From the NCBI GenBank assembly GCA_035530955.1, contig DATKTT010000034.1, positions 1 through 6,188 on the forward strand: DNA of 6,188 bases. The letters are read 5' to 3'. The notes under the pieces were generated by a model that was given only the letters and a program-made list of their open reading frames with translations, ran no database searches and was not told the DNA's origin. Position 1 is the stretch's first letter. Every line of letters begins with the position of its first letter. Shown one piece after another: positions 5,745 through 6,188 of this stretch. Both the position numbers and the translations under genes were made by a program. This DNA comes from Williamwhitmania sp035530955 (GTDB lineage Bacteria; Bacteroidota; Bacteroidia; Bacteroidales; Williamwhitmaniaceae).

Positions 5745-5781
5745 TCGGCTTCGGCTTTAATGATATTGAAAAGAAAATTTG

Positions 5782-6188
5782 ATGGAAGGTAACGTGAAAC
5801 AGAAGGAGTGGCTCTACGGAAAAACACTGGGAGAGATAGAACAAATTGTGAAGGAGATGGAGCTGCCTAAGTTTACGGCCAAGCAGATCACACAATGGCT
5901 TTATCAAAAAGAGGTTTCATCGCTGGATCAAATGACCAACCTTTCGCTAAAAATTCGGGAGAAGTTGGCCGAGTGCTTTCAGGTTGGAGCCATTGATAAC
6001 ACGAATGTTCAGGCCTCCGTTGATGGAACAAAAAAATATCTCTTTCCCACCCTCACCGGAAAATTTATTGAGGCTGCCTACATCCCCGACAGGGAAAGAG
6101 CCACCCTCTGCGTATCGTCGCAAGCCGGCTGCAAAATGGGTTGCCTATTCTGCATGACGGGCAAGCAGGGATTTCAGTCACAGCTTAC
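5782..6188 (+). CDS. rlmN: Dual-specificity rRNA/tRNA adenine-C2 methyltransferase RlmN, N-terminal part
   Basis: From the ATG at 5782, 135 codons stay open to the right edge, so the gene is truncated by the window. RlmN is a radical-SAM enzyme that methylates C2 of A2503 in 23S rRNA and A37 in some tRNAs. The N-terminal accessory domain (about 8-100) includes LPKFTAKQITQWLY (28-41). The radical-SAM start is TLCVSSQAGCKMGCLFCMTG (108-127). C117, C121 and C124 are the CxxxCxxC ligands of the 4Fe-4S cluster, and C110 corresponds to the cysteine of E. coli RlmN (C118) in the same LCVSSQ context. The second catalytic cysteine, which carries the methyl group, lies in the missing C-terminal part. 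The Cfr resistance methyltransferase is related, but the N-terminal form here is that of housekeeping RlmN. The gene follows the flavin reductase by 37 bases, with no convincing promoter. Confidence 0.95.
   Translation, partial: MEGNVKQKEWLYGKTLGEIEQIVKEMELPKFTAKQITQWLYQKEVSSLDQMTNLSLKIREKLAECFQVGAIDNTNVQASVDGTKKYLFPTLTGKFIEAAYIPDRERATLCVSSQAGCKMGCLFCMTGKQGFQSQL

Noticed and set aside
5745..5756. Tandem TCGGCT TCGGCT before rlmN
   Set aside because: Two 6-base copies are within chance expectation, and no regulatory meaning can be supported.

Overview
The window looks like an ordinary chromosomal segment from a member of the Bacteroidota, most likely the order Bacteroidales. The evidence is promoter matches to the TTTG / TAnnTTTG (-33/-7) pattern of that phylum, a signal peptide ending in FAQ, little Shine-Dalgarno sequence before the starts, and the family style of the RlmN, Mpl and S20 proteins. 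The taxonomic call is inference from sequence style, with no search behind it. I see no mobile element, CRISPR array, phage gene or integration scar.

Left half, minus strand (1-3996). From right to left this strand carries a secreted FKBP-type prolyl isomerase (3115-3891), the peptidoglycan-recycling ligase Mpl (1540-2901, GTG start), a small secreted protein that is probably an outer-membrane beta-barrel (915-1394), tRNA-Glu(TTC) with an encoded CCA end (679-753), ribosomal protein S20 (rpsT, 406-657), and the first 101 codons of radC, which runs off the left edge. These are mostly separate transcription units. Intrinsic terminators follow the FKBP gene and rpsT, and candidate promoters precede the FKBP gene, mpl, the barrel gene, tRNA-Glu and radC. 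The tRNA-Glu and rpsT genes share one promoter and one terminator.

Right half, plus strand (4147-6188). After a 255-base divergent intergenic region come a metallo-beta-lactamase-fold hydrolase resembling YtnP-type lactonases (4147-5019), a compact FAD/NAD(P)H oxidoreductase of the ferredoxin-NADP reductase family (5085-5744), and the 5' part of rlmN, the radical-SAM 23S rRNA/tRNA A2 methyltransferase (5782 to the right edge). Gaps are 65 and 37 bases with no convincing promoter or terminator between them, so they may be one operon.

Functionally, Mpl, the FKBP and the barrel protein serve the cell envelope, while tRNA-Glu, S20 and RlmN serve translation. The most suggestive link is the flavin reductase beside rlmN, because RlmN needs an external low-potential electron source. 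I found no clear new multi-gene system. The best second looks are the reductase-rlmN pairing, a perfect 11-bp inverted repeat inside the end of the hydrolase gene, and palindromes packed into the mpl promoter spacer. No stretch over 300 bases lacks a gene.
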